This document shows positions 1-8,185 of a stretch of DNA of 64,000 nucleotides, piece after piece. The stretch spans positions 1-64,000 of the forward strand of contig DASZBX010000131.1 in the NCBI GenBank assembly GCA_035943635.1, given 5' to 3'. The position numbers were made by a program, and so were the translations under genes. The notes under the pieces were generated by a model that searched no databases, had not been told where the DNA came from, and saw only the letters and a program-made list of their open reading frames with translations. Source of the DNA: DASZBX01 sp035943635 (lineage in GTDB: Bacteria; Actinomycetota; Actinomycetes; Streptomycetales; Catenulisporaceae). Positions within the stretch are counted from its first letter, which is position 1; every line of letters begins with the position of its first letter.

Positions 1-202
1 CTAGGCGGTGTTGGGGAATGTCTCAAGGCGCGAATCCGGTGATCGCCGTCGCCTGGCCGCACCGCACGCAACGGCACAGACGACCGAGTATGAGCCGTCC
101 CGTGCGGCGCGCCCATGCTCGGCGCTGACCAGATTCGCCGCACCTACCAACACAAACCGGCGGTCATGCCGTGGCCTTGACACATCCCCAAACACCGCCT
201 GG
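1..202. repeat. Inverted-repeat element at the left edge (MITE-like remnant, possibly truncated)
   Basis: Bases 4-29 and 174-199 form inverted repeats that match at 23 of 26 positions when one arm is reverse-complemented. The left edge reads CTAG and the right edge CTGG. The interior has no convincing gene. Terminal repeats around a short non-coding core fit a miniature transposable element or the remnant of an insertion sequence. It starts at the window edge, so it may continue to the left. Confidence 0.4.
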
Positions 203-550
203 CCGGGCCGGAACCGGGCCGGATACCGGTCGGGTAAAACCGCGCGAAAGGCTTCGACTGGAACGGGATCGGGACGATTCGAGGCGTCCCGATCCGGTCC
301 GAATTCGAACCCTGTTGGCCACGATTCCTTGGCCGGCCGGGCGTTTTCGGCAAGTCGGGTTCCATGATCCAGGCGCGCTGTTCGCGGATTTTCTTACCAG
401 GCTCGGAGAATTCTCGCGCGCCGGCATTTCGCACCTGGTCCTTCAGGGCACGAAGTCCTGCGCGCGCATTGGTCGTTTCGGCCCGGATAAGCCCGTTCGC
501 AGGGCTGAATTCGGTTGCCGGCAACGGGATTCCGGCTGATTTCCGGGTGG
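203..550. other. Non-coding spacer rich in small palindromes
   Basis: No reading frame here looks like a protein. It holds an 11-bp perfect stem near 264-293 (GGATCGGGACG with its complement) and a TTGCCGGCAA palindrome near 513-522. It lies downstream of the glutamate dehydrogenase terminator and I see no promoter with confidence. Confidence 0.5.
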
Positions 551-602
551 CGGAAAACCCTTGCGGCCACGCTGATTCAGCGTGGCCGCAAGAGTTTTCC
601 GG
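551..602 (-). terminator. Strong hairpin terminator after the glutamate dehydrogenase gene
   Basis: A long stem pairs CGGAAAAC...TTGCGGCCACGCTGA with TCAGCGTGGCCGCAA...GTTTTCCG across a loop of about one base. Read on the minus strand it follows the stop codon at 636 by about 35 bases. The outer arm gives a short T-run in either direction, so it may work both ways. Confidence 0.75.
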
Positions 603-635
603 AATCAGGGCACTCAAGCCCCGGCCGACCGCGGA

Positions 636-3600
636 TCAGGTCATCGTCCCCGACCGGAGCATGGTCCGCAGGACCCTGAGCGCCACCGAGAGCACCGCGA
701 GGTCGAACGTGTCGGCCGTGGAGATCTCCTCCAGCACCGCGGCGGCCCGTTCGTGCGCGGAGGCGTTCTTCGCCGCCCAGGCCTCGAACCGGGCCCCGGC
801 GTCGGTCGCGGCCGGGGAGGCGGCCAGCACCTCGAAGGTCAGCGCGGCCTGGGCGTTGTACAGGTCCTCGCGCACCGCGGCGCGCGCCATCGCCTGCCAG
901 CGGTCGGTCCGCGGCAGGGCCGTGATCCGGTCGCGCAGGGCGCCGACGTTGAGCCGGTCCACGATGTCGAAGTAGCACTCGGCCACCTCCACCGGGGGCC
1001 GGCCGGAGTCCCGGGCCACCTCGACGATGTCCAGGGCCGAGTAGGCCGCGGACACCGCCGCGGCCCGGGCGGCCAGCTCCAGCGGCACCCCGGCCGCCAG
1101 CAGCTCGTCCCGGGCGGCGGCCAGCTGGGCCGCGTCCGCGCCCTTGAGCAGCTTGGGCAGTTCGGCCACCACCTGGGCCACCCCGGCCGAGAAGGACTCG
1201 ACCTGGGCGGCGATGTCCAGCGGCTGGCGCCGGTTGACCAGGAACCAGCGGGCGCCGCGTTCGGTCAGCCGGCGCCCGGCCAGCCGCATCTGGGTCTGCA
1301 CCGCGGCCGGGACCGCGTTGTCCAGGTCGTCGATCTGCGCCCAGTACGAGTCCAGGTCGAACACCGCGCAGCCGACGATGTGCGCCCGGGCGGTCTCCAC
1401 CGCCGAGGCCCCGGTCTCCTCCCGCATCCGGAACACGAAGCTGGTGCCGGCGTTGTTGACCAGGTTGTTGACCACCTGGGTGGTGATGATCTCGCGGCGC
1501 AGCGGGTGGCTGTCGATCCGGCTGCGGTACTCCTGGCGCAGCGCGGTCGGGAAGTAGTGGTACAGGTCCGCCTTGAGGAACTCGTCGTCCGGGAGGGTCG
1601 AGTCGAGCAGCTCGTCCTCCAGGGTGATCTTGGTGTAGGCCAGCAGCACCGACAGTTCCGGGCTGGTCAGGCCGGTCCCGGCCTGGCGGCGCTCGTTCAG
1701 CGCGCGCTCGCCGGGCAGGAACTCCAGCTCCCGGTTCAGCAGGCCGTCGGCGACCAGCCGGCGCAGGTAGCGGATGTGCACGTTCAGCAGCGCGCCGGCC
1801 TGGGCCGCCGCGGACGCCAGGGCCACCCCCTGGCCGTAGTTGTCGGCCAGGACCAGTTCGCCCACCTCGGTGGTCATCGAGGCCAGCAGGGCGACCCGGC
1901 CGGCCTCGTCCAGCTCGCCCGCGGCCACCGCCTGGTCCAGCAGGATCTTGATGTTGACCTCGTGGTCGGAGGTGTCCACGCCGGCCGAGTTGTCGATCGC
2001 GTCGGTGCAGATCGCGCCGCCGGAGCCGTCCGGGCCGCCGCGCAGGGCGTACTCGATCCGGCCCAGCTGGGTGCAGCCGAGGTTGCCGCCCTCGCCGACC
2101 ACCCGGACCCGCAGGTCCTCGCCGTTGACCCGGATCGCGTCGTTGGCCTTGTCCCCGACGTCGGCGTGCGACTCGGCGCTGGACTTGACGTAGGTGCCGA
2201 TCCCGCCGTTCCAGAACAGGTCCACCGGGGCCAGCAGGACCGCCTTCATCAGCTCGGCCGGGGTGACCCGGACGGTGCCCGGGGCCAGGCCCAGGGCGGC
2301 CCGGACCGGGCCGGAGACCGGGATCGACTTGGCCGTGCGCGGGAACACGCCGCCGCCGGGCGAGATCAGCTTCTTGTCGTAGTCGTCCCAGGAGGACCGG
2401 GGCAGCTCGAACATCCGGCGCCGTTCGGCGTAGGAGACGGCCGGGTCCGGGTTCGGGTCGAGGAAGATGTGCCGGTGGTCGAACGCCGCGACCAGGCGCA
2501 TGTGCTCGGACAGCAGCACGCCGTTGCCGAACACGTCGCCGGACATGTCGCCGACGCCGACTGCGGTGAAGTCCTGGGTCTGGCAGTCCACGCCGCGTTC
2601 GCGGAAGTGCCGCTTGACCGACTCCCAGGCGCCGCGGGCGGTGATCCCCATCGCCTTGTGGTCGTAGCCGACCGAGCCGCCGGACGCGAAGGCGTCGCCG
2701 AGCCAGAAGCCGTACTCCTTGGCCACCGAGTTGGCGATGTCGGAGAAGGTGGCGGTGCCCTTGTCGGCCGCGACCACCAGGTAGGTGTCGTCCGAGTCGT
2801 ACCGGACCACGTCCGGCGGCGGCACGACCTTGCCGTCCACCAGGTTGTCCGTGACGTCCAGCAGGCCCCGGACGAAGGTCTGGTAGCAGGCCACGCCCTC
2901 GGCCGTGAAGCTCTCCCGGTCGGCCGGGTCGACCGGGCTCTTGACCACGAAGCCGCCCTTGGCGCCGACCGGCACGATCACCGCGTTCTTCACCATCTGG
3001 GCCTTGACCAGGCCGAGCACCTCGGTCCGGAAGTCCTCCCGGCGGTCGGACCAGCGCAGCCCGCCGCGGGCGACCGCGCCGAAGCGCAGGTGCACGCCCT
3101 CCAGCCGGGGCGAGTAGACCCAGATCTCGAACTTGGGCCGGGGCTGGGGCAGGTCCGGCACGGTCGGCGCGTTGAGCTTGAACGAGATGTACGGCTTCGG
3201 GCTGCCGTCGGCGTTGCGCTGGAAGAAGTTGGTCCGCAGGGTGGAGCGGATCACGGCCTGCAGGGAGCGCAGGATCCGGTCCTCGTCCAGCGAGGCGACC
3301 TCGTCCAGCGCGCCGGCGGTGGCCTCGATCAGGCCGTCGGTCAGCTCCCGGCCGGCGTTGGTGTGGGCCGGGTCGAAGGAGGCCTCGAACAGGCGCACCA
3401 GCAGCCGGGCGATGCCGGTGTTGGCGGACAGCACGTGCTCGATGTACTCCTGGCTGAACGGGGTCCCGCCCTGGCGCAGGTACTTGGAGTAGGCGCGCAG
3501 CACGGTCACCTGGCGCCAGGTCAGCGCGGCCCGGACCACCAGGGCGTTGAAGCCGTCGTTCTCGATCAGCCCGGACCAGGCGGCGGCGAAGGCGGCGGTG

Positions 3601-5777
3601 AACCGTTCCCGGGCCGCCTCGTCCCGCAGCGAATCGGCGTCGGCCACCCGCAGGCCGAAGTCGTAGATCCAGGCGGCCTCGCCGCAGGCCCGGTGCAGTT
3701 CGTAGGGGTGCTCGTCGAGCACGTCCACGCCGAACCGCTGCAGGATCGGCAGCACCTCGTGCAGCGAGATCATCCGGCCGACCCGGAAGATCTTGAGCCG
3801 GTACTCGTTGGCCGAGGCGCCTGGGCGGCGGTAGACGGCGAGCGAGTGGTCGGTGGTGTCGTCGGAGTGGATCGCCTCGATCCGGCACAGGTCCTTGACC
3901 GCGTTCTCCGGCGGGAAGTCGGCCTTGTAGCCCTCGGGGAAGGCGGTGGCGTAGTCGCGCAGCAGCACCGCGGCCCGGTCCGGCCCGACGGTCTCGGCCA
4001 GCTGGGCGGCGAACCCGTCCTCCCAGGTGCGGATCGCGGCGGCCAGTTCGCGTTCGATCGCGTCCGCGTCCACCTCGGCCAGGCTGGTGCCGGTGGCCAC
4101 CCGCACGACGAAGTGCAGCCGGGTCAGGACGGATTCGGTGGACCGCACGGTGTAGTCCAGCACGGCGCCGTTGAGCCGTTTGAGCAGGATGTTCTGGAGT
4201 TTGATCCGGGCGTCGGTGGTGTACAGGTCGCGGGGCAGGTACACGAGCGCGGAGAAGTAGCGGCCGTAGGCGTCCTTGCGCAGGAACAGGCGCAGCCGGC
4301 GGCGTTCCTGCAGGTACAGGACGGATCCGGTGATCTCGGCCAGTTCCTCGACCGGGATCTGGAACAGGTCGTCCCGGGGGTAGGACTCCAGGATCTGGAG
4401 CAGGTCCTTACCGGAGTGCGAGGTCGGGGCGAAGCCGTGGATGTCCAGCACCCGGCGCACCTTCTGCCGGACCACCGGGATCCGCTGGACCGACTCGGCG
4501 TAGGCGGCGGCCGAGAACAGCCCGAGGATCCGGCGCTCGCCGACCACGGTGCCGTCGGCGTCGAACTTCTTGACCCCGATGTAGTCCAGGTAGCCGGGGC
4601 GGTGCACGGTGGCCCGCGAGTTGGCCTTGGTCAGCACCAGCAGCCGCGGTTCGCGCGCCTTGGCCCGCACCTCGGCCGGCAGTTTGGCGAAGGTGCCCGG
4701 GGTGGCGTGGGTCTGGTCGGCCCGCAGGATGCCCAGGCCGGTGCCGGTGATCGGGCGCAGCACCTCCTCGCCGTCCACCTTGGCCAGCTCGTACTCGCGG
4801 TAACCGAGGAAGGTGAAGTGGTCGTCGGCGAGCCAGCGCAGCAGTTCCTGCCCGGCCGAGAGCTCCTCGTAGGCGACCCCGGCCTTGGCCGCGGCCCGGC
4901 CCTGGTCGGCCTCGATCCCGTCGGCCACGGAGAGGACCGCCGTGCGCATCTTCTGCCAGTCCTCGACCGACTCGCGCACGTCGGACAGCACCCGGCGCAG
5001 GTTCGACTCGATCGCGGTCAGCCGGGCCCGGTCGGCGGCCTGCCGGTCGATCTCGATGTGCATCCAGGACTCGAGCCCGCAGGACTTGGGCGCCTGGGCC
5101 GGATCCACGTCGTGCACGGCCCGCAGCTCGCCGGCCAGGCTGCGCTCGACCGCGAAGACCGGGTGGAAGACGACGTGGATGCCGTGCCCGAGCCGGGTCA
5201 GCTCGGCGGTGACCGAGTCGACCAGGAAGGGCATGTCGTCGGTGACCACGTCGATCACGGTCCGGGTGGCGCCGCCGGTGGTCCAGCCCTCGTTCTCCGC
5301 GGTCGGGGTGAACACGTGGATCTTGGCGGTGCCCTGCGGCCGGTTCGCCGCGAGCGCGGCCACGGCCTCGAAGACGCCGAGCACGTCGCCGGGCGAGTGG
5401 TCGGTCAGGTCGTCGTAGGCGACGTGCCGGTAGAACCGGCGCAGCAGGGCGCCGGATCTGTCGCCTGCGGTCTTGTCGTCTTGCGGGGCCGGGGCGGCGG
5501 GCGGGGTGGCGGCCGGGAGCGCGGGGTCGCCGGGGCGGCCCTCGTCCTGGGCCGCGCGGGTCGGGCCGGGCAGGCCGGTCGAGCCGGTCGGTCCGGACGG
5601 TCCGGTGGCCGGGGCGGCGGGTGAGCCGGGCTCGGGTGCGCGGGCCGGATCGGCCGGGCCGGGCCGGTCGGAGTCGGCTGCGGAGGAATGTTGCGAGGAG
5701 GTGGGAACAGTGGACGGGGCCAGCTTGGCCGCCTCCCCCAACAGTTCGGCCTTTGCCTCGTCCAGCTGCGAAACCAT
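636..5777 (-). CDS. gdh: NAD-specific glutamate dehydrogenase, large (about 180 kDa) type
   Basis: Oxidatively deaminates glutamate to 2-oxoglutarate and ammonium with NAD, linking amino-acid breakdown to the TCA cycle. The 1,713-residue product has the length of the Bac_GDH family. The catalytic core with GGLRWSDRREDF and a following lysine/glycine-rich stretch (KNAVIVPVGAKGGF) lies near residues 900-945. The long N-terminal half is the regulatory region typical of the large type. I chose the ATG at 5777 (MVSQLDEAKAE) because AGGAG lies about 10 bases upstream; the frame stays open 25 codons further but without a ribosome site. Residues about 25-100 are a Pro/Gly/Ala-rich linker that may be disordered. 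It is followed by a strong hairpin and preceded by a spacer with two copies of a 43-bp repeat. Identity is secure; allosteric control cannot be read from sequence. Confidence 0.95.
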   Translation of the reverse strand: MVSQLDEAKAELLGEAAKLAPSTVPTSSQHSSAADSDRPGPADPARAPEPGSPAAPATGPSGPTGSTGLPGPTRAAQDEGRPGDPALPAATPPAAPAPQDDKTAGDRSGALLRRFYRHVAYDDLTDHSPGDVLGVFEAVAALAANRPQGTAKIHVFTPTAENEGWTTGGATRTVIDVVTDDMPFLVDSVTAELTRLGHGIHVVFHPVFAVERSLAGELRAVHDVDPAQAPKSCGLESWMHIEIDRQAADRARLTAIESNLRRVLSDVRESVEDWQKMRTAVLSVADGIEADQGRAAAKAGVAYEELSAGQELLRWLADDHFTFLGYREYELAKVDGEEVLRPITGTGLGILRADQTHATPGTFAKLPAEVRAKAREPRLLVLTKANSRATVHRPGYLDYIGVKKFDADGTVVGERRILGLFSAAAYAESVQRIPVVRQKVRRVLDIHGFAPTSHSGKDLLQILESYPRDDLFQIPVEELAEITGSVLYLQERRRLRLFLRKDAYGRYFSALVYLPRDLYTTDARIKLQNILLKRLNGAVLDYTVRSTESVLTRLHFVVRVATGTSLAEVDADAIERELAAAIRTWEDGFAAQLAETVGPDRAAVLLRDYATAFPEGYKADFPPENAVKDLCRIEAIHSDDTTDHSLAVYRRPGASANEYRLKIFRVGRMISLHEVLPILQRFGVDVLDEHPYELHRACGEAAWIYDFGLRVADADSLRDEAARERFTAAFAAAWSGLIENDGFNALVVRAALTWRQVTVLRAYSKYLRQGGTPFSQEYIEHVLSANTGIARLLVRLFEASFDPAHTNAGRELTDGLIEATAGALDEVASLDEDRILRSLQAVIRSTLRTNFFQRNADGSPKPYISFKLNAPTVPDLPQPRPKFEIWVYSPRLEGVHLRFGAVARGGLRWSDRREDFRTEVLGLVKAQMVKNAVIVPVGAKGGFVVKSPVDPADRESFTAEGVACYQTFVRGLLDVTDNLVDGKVVPPPDVVRYDSDDTYLVVAADKGTATFSDIANSVAKEYGFWLGDAFASGGSVGYDHKAMGITARGAWESVKRHFRERGVDCQTQDFTAVGVGDMSGDVFGNGVLLSEHMRLVAAFDHRHIFLDPNPDPAVSYAERRRMFELPRSSWDDYDKKLISPGGGVFPRTAKSIPVSGPVRAALGLAPGTVRVTPAELMKAVLLAPVDLFWNGGIGTYVKSSAESHADVGDKANDAIRVNGEDLRVRVVGEGGNLGCTQLGRIEYALRGGPDGSGGAICTDAIDNSAGVDTSDHEVNIKILLDQAVAAGELDEAGRVALLASMTTEVGELVLADNYGQGVALASAAAQAGALLNVHIRYLRRLVADGLLNRELEFLPGERALNERRQAGTGLTSPELSVLLAYTKITLEDELLDSTLPDDEFLKADLYHYFPTALRQEYRSRIDSHPLRREIITTQVVNNLVNNAGTSFVFRMREETGASAVETARAHIVGCAVFDLDSYWAQIDDLDNAVPAAVQTQMRLAGRRLTERGARWFLVNRRQPLDIAAQVESFSAGVAQVVAELPKLLKGADAAQLAAARDELLAAGVPLELAARAAAVSAAYSALDIVEVARDSGRPPVEVAECYFDIVDRLNVGALRDRITALPRTDRWQAMARAAVREDLYNAQAALTFEVLAASPAATDAGARFEAWAAKNASAHERAAAVLEEISTADTFDLAVLSVALRVLRTMLRSGTMT

Positions 5778-5923
5778 CGGTACTCTCGCTCCTACAGCCG
5801 CGCGCCGTTGCGCGGCAAGTGCGTGACTGGGCGGGCCGCCAGGGCCGGGCACTTGTGCCCGGGCGGCCCTTGGGTACAGTGCAAGGCTACTCGTCCTGAC
5901 CCTGGGCGCGTGAGGGGATCACC

Positions 5924-6086
5924 GATCATCTTGTTATGTTTAGGTTCTGTTTTCCCGCACTGTGATATCGAGCGTGCGGCGGGACGAGTGTGGTGATCGC
6001 GGCGGTTGGCGGGGCAGCGACCTGGTACGGAACGGGCCGGTCGATCAGGTTGTTATGTATCGGGCATGTTTCCCGCACACACTGAT
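5924..6086 (-). promoter_or_regulatory. Spacer upstream of glutamate dehydrogenase with a duplicated 43-bp motif
   Basis: Two imperfect direct copies at about 5924-5966 and 6043-6086 share GATCA, TTGTTATGT, TTTCCCGCAC and TGAT in the same order. They lie 150-310 bases upstream of the gdh start, between panD and gdh. On the minus strand each contains GGGAAA-like and ACATAACAA blocks. A duplicated operator or tandem promoters for gdh are the likeliest explanation. One GAAAC followed six bases later by GATAC faintly recalls a nitrogen-regulator (GlnR) box, but the match is poor. Confidence 0.4.
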
Positions 6087-6222
6087 GGTGGGGTCGGGCG
6101 GGGCTGCGGTCGGATTTAAGGAGGATTTCGGTCGATCCGGTGAGGCGGATTGGCCGGCCGCTTGCTTGCCCGGCTCGGCCCAACTCTGCCCGACTCGCCC
6201 TGCCGTCGCCGGAATGTGACGC

Positions 6223-6645
6223 CTATGACACCGATAAGGGTGAACGCTGCTGGGCCAGGCCCGCGCCCGGGACCGGCTGCCCGGCGTCCGCACCGAGCGA
6301 GACGATCTTGTTGGCCGCGTCCACGTGGACGATCCTGGGGTCGAAGGCGGCGGCCTCGTGGTAGTCGACCTGGACGTAGCTGATCAAGATGACCAGGTCC
6401 CCCGGATGGACGAGGTGCGCCGCGGCCCCGTTGATGCCGATCACGCCCGACCCGCGCTCCCCCTCGATCACGTAGGTCTCCAGCCGCGCGCCGTTCGTGA
6501 CGTCCACGATCGCCACGAGCTCGCCCGGCAGCAGGTCGGCTGCGTCCAGTAGGTCTCGGTCGATGGTGACCGACCCGACGTAGTGCAGGTCCGCATGGGT
6601 GACCGTGGCGCGGTGGATCTTCGACTTGAGCATGGTGCGATACAT
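6223..6645 (-). CDS. panD: Aspartate 1-decarboxylase, proenzyme
   Basis: Makes beta-alanine from aspartate for pantothenate and coenzyme A. The 140-residue product starts MYRTMLKSKIHRATVTHADL, collinear with known PanD proteins, and carries the self-cleavage pair Gly24-Ser25 in YVGSVTID; Ser25 becomes the catalytic pyruvoyl group. A pyruvoyl proenzyme normally splits into a small beta and a larger alpha chain. The tail after about residue 115 is slightly longer than in E. coli. No other pantothenate genes are adjacent, so it appears to be a single-gene unit upstream of gdh on the same strand, about 445 bases away. Confidence 0.95.
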   Translation of the reverse strand: MYRTMLKSKIHRATVTHADLHYVGSVTIDRDLLDAADLLPGELVAIVDVTNGARLETYVIEGERGSGVIGINGAAAHLVHPGDLVILISYVQVDYHEAAAFDPRIVHVDAANKIVSLGADAGQPVPGAGLAQQRSPLSVS

Positions 6646-6956
6646 GGAAGCTCCCGATTTTCGTTCCAGTCCCGCTGCCGGGTACCGGACTAAATCATCT
6701 GCACGGTGACATGTCGGCTGATCATACCGCCCGTCAGATTGCCTTGATCCCCTATTCGGAGCGCGAACCCGGGCAAAATTTAGCTGGTTCCACCTATGTC
6801 TGAGCCCGTCGGCTCATCGATTGACCTCAAGGCACACAGCCGGGCCGCGTACTGCCAATCCGGCAGCGCTGTGGGCACAATTGCGTGCCGCCTCTTCGCT
6901 TCAGAAGATTCGCAAAGCGCTCAGCGCTCGGCGCTACGACCTCAAGGAGACGTACC

Positions 6957-7046
6957 ATCTGTCGAAGTATCAGCTGCCTCGCCGACGTTCAGCACGCAGT
7001 GGACCTGGTCGAACGTCGCGGCAACATCGTCATCACCACCTGGTAG
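6957..7046 (+). pseudogene. Possible decayed Phd/YefM-type antitoxin fragment
   Basis: The frame from 6960 reads CRSISCLADVQHAVDLVE followed by RRGNIVITTW and a TAG stop. The order RSIS-x-x-x-DV, then DLVERRGNIVIT resembles the N-terminal half of Phd-like antitoxins (small DNA-binding partners of toxins). An AAGGAG ribosome-site-like run at 6944-6949 is followed seven bases later by ATC where an ATG would be expected. The conserved HGRP continuation is missing. It sits just outside a MazF-like pair on the other strand. The match is by eye, so this is a weak call. Confidence 0.25.
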
Positions 7047-7105
7047 AAGCAAAAAGCACGAAGCCCTCCGCCAACGAGCGCAGGGCAAGGCTCACTGCTG
7101 ATCAC

Positions 7106-7426
7106 CTAAAGCGCGAAGGCCGAGCGCAGTCCCGCTGCGACCTTCACCATCACCTCGGGCGAGAGTGCGCCACCGTCGCGCTTGACCTCGTCCTGGAAGA
7201 GCTCAGTTACGTCGTCGCACAAGACGCGACCCACCACCGGCTCGCCCGGGCCCAGCACTGCAATGCTTGCCAACGGTGGCTTCTCGGATGTCGTGATCCT
7301 CACGACCAGAGCAGTGCCGAGGCGTGAGTTGCGCCCGTTGTTGCTAACCACCAGCCACGGCTTCTCACCATGCCCGAGATCGGCATAGTAGATCCGGCCG
7401 CGTACAAGTCCCGCAAGTGACGGCAT
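7106..7426 (-). CDS. MazF/PemK-like toxin of a type II toxin-antitoxin pair
   Basis: A 106-residue protein with the MazF/PemK pattern: RGRIYYADLGHGEKPWLVVSN near the N-terminus (the start of the RNA-binding beta barrel), then a strand ending in VVRITTS, and GRVLCDDVTELFQDEV later. MazF-family toxins are usually ribosome-independent mRNA endonucleases that inhibit growth when the labile antitoxin is lost. It begins six bases after the stop codon of the upstream gene, as toxin genes commonly do. Whether it is active cannot be judged from sequence. Confidence 0.8.
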   Translation of the reverse strand: MPSLAGLVRGRIYYADLGHGEKPWLVVSNNGRNSRLGTALVVRITTSEKPPLASIAVLGPGEPVVGRVLCDDVTELFQDEVKRDGGALSPEVMVKVAAGLRSAFAL

Positions 7427-7432
7427 TCGGCA

Positions 7433-7726
7433 TCAGTCTTTCGTGTCTCGCCGACGGTTGCGCATCGCGGCATGGTAAGCGCGGTCCTCGTCATCCTGAG
7501 CTGCGGCCAGGGCTGTATAACCCTGGTCGGCCATACGCTCCCGGATTACGGAAAGCCCAAGGGTGAGAGCTCCATGTAGTGTGGCGGCCTCGGAGCGGGC
7601 AGCCTCGGGACCAAGCAGGTCAGTCAGAGCCTGGTAAGCAGCACTGCCCTTGGTCCGGGATTCGTCGAGTATTGCCTGTTCGTCGGGAGTGATCGGGACG
7701 GTCTTGCGGATCGTCTCTGTCGTCAT
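7433..7726 (-). CDS. Antitoxin partner of the MazF-like toxin
   Basis: A 97-residue protein placed directly upstream of, and in operon with, the MazF-like toxin. The N-terminus (MTTETIRKTVPITPDEQAIL) is consistent with a small DNA-binding fold, and the C-terminus (DDEDRAYHAAMRNRRRDTKD) is highly charged, as in antitoxin tails that wrap the toxin. The family name is not clear to me; the role comes mainly from gene order and size. There is no ribosome-binding site before the ATG and a cluster of repeats overlaps the start, which suggests a leaderless transcript repressed by its own product. Confidence 0.65.
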   Translation of the reverse strand: MTTETIRKTVPITPDEQAILDESRTKGSAAYQALTDLLGPEAARSEAATLHGALTLGLSVIRERMADQGYTALAAAQDDEDRAYHAAMRNRRRDTKD

Positions 7727-7756
7727 GCTTCATATCATGCATCAGAAAGTGCATCA
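7726..7756 (-). promoter_or_regulatory. Triple direct repeat, probable antitoxin operator
   Basis: On the minus strand TGATGCA, TGATGCA and TGAAGCA occur exactly 12 bases apart (plus-strand 7750-7756, 7738-7744 and 7726-7732). The last copy touches the antitoxin start codon. The spacing is near one helical turn, which suits cooperative binding of a repressor dimer array and autoregulation of the toxin-antitoxin operon. Confidence 0.5.
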
Positions 7757-7794
7757 TGTCCAACGGGAAGCGATCGCCGCTCTGCGTTCGACGG

Positions 7795-8181
7795 TCAGCC
7801 TTCGCGGTCCTTCCGGTTGGCCCATACGCGGGAGACGACTGCGAGTGCTACGCCGACGACCAGCAGGCTTCCGCCCAGTTCGATGAACGGGAGGGTTTCG
7901 GTGCCGGTGCTGGCCAGCATGCCTGCGGGAGTTGCCGCAGCCGCGGGGGCTGCGGGGAGCACGGCAACCAGGAGCATTGCCGAGGCGGCGGTCGCGCCAG
8001 GGCGGAGAGCGGCGCGGGCCGAATGGGTGGATTGCGGGTGCGGGTGGGTCAGTTCGTTCCTCACCCGACCCAGCAAAGCCACCAGGCGGGCCGACAGGTG
8101 GGTGACGGGCCGTCGGTTCACTCTTTCGTCGCAACGTTTACCCATTCGGCCCAGTCGACCCGCCCCGCCCGGCCCGCTCAC
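7795..8181 (-). CDS. Tiny cell-wall-anchored protein with LAxTG sortase signal
   Basis: The last 42 residues form a complete sortase cassette: LASTG, a hydrophobic segment (LGGSLLVVGVALAVVS) and a basic tail (RVWANRKDREG). LAxTG is the motif favoured by class E sortases of high-GC Gram-positives. Just before it is a signal-peptide-like stretch (AMLLVAVLPAAPAAAA), leaving almost no mature domain. The frame begins with GTG at 8181, four bases after pruA ends, without a clear ribosome site; an ATG at 8145 is an alternative. It could be a real micro-anchor protein or the 3' remnant of a larger surface protein. Confidence 0.5.
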   Translation of the reverse strand: MSGPGGAGRLGRMGKRCDERVNRRPVTHLSARLVALLGRVRNELTHPHPQSTHSARAALRPGATAASAMLLVAVLPAAPAAAATPAGMLASTGTETLPFIELGGSLLVVGVALAVVSRVWANRKDREG

Positions 8182-8185
8182 CTAC

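Noticed and set aside
577..5624. Very long open frames opposite or shifted against glutamate dehydrogenase
   Set aside because: GC-rich codon bias leaves stop-free shadow frames; their products are Arg/Gly/Ala/Pro-rich or His/Val-rich with no family motif, while the minus-strand frame from 5777 is a recognisable enzyme.
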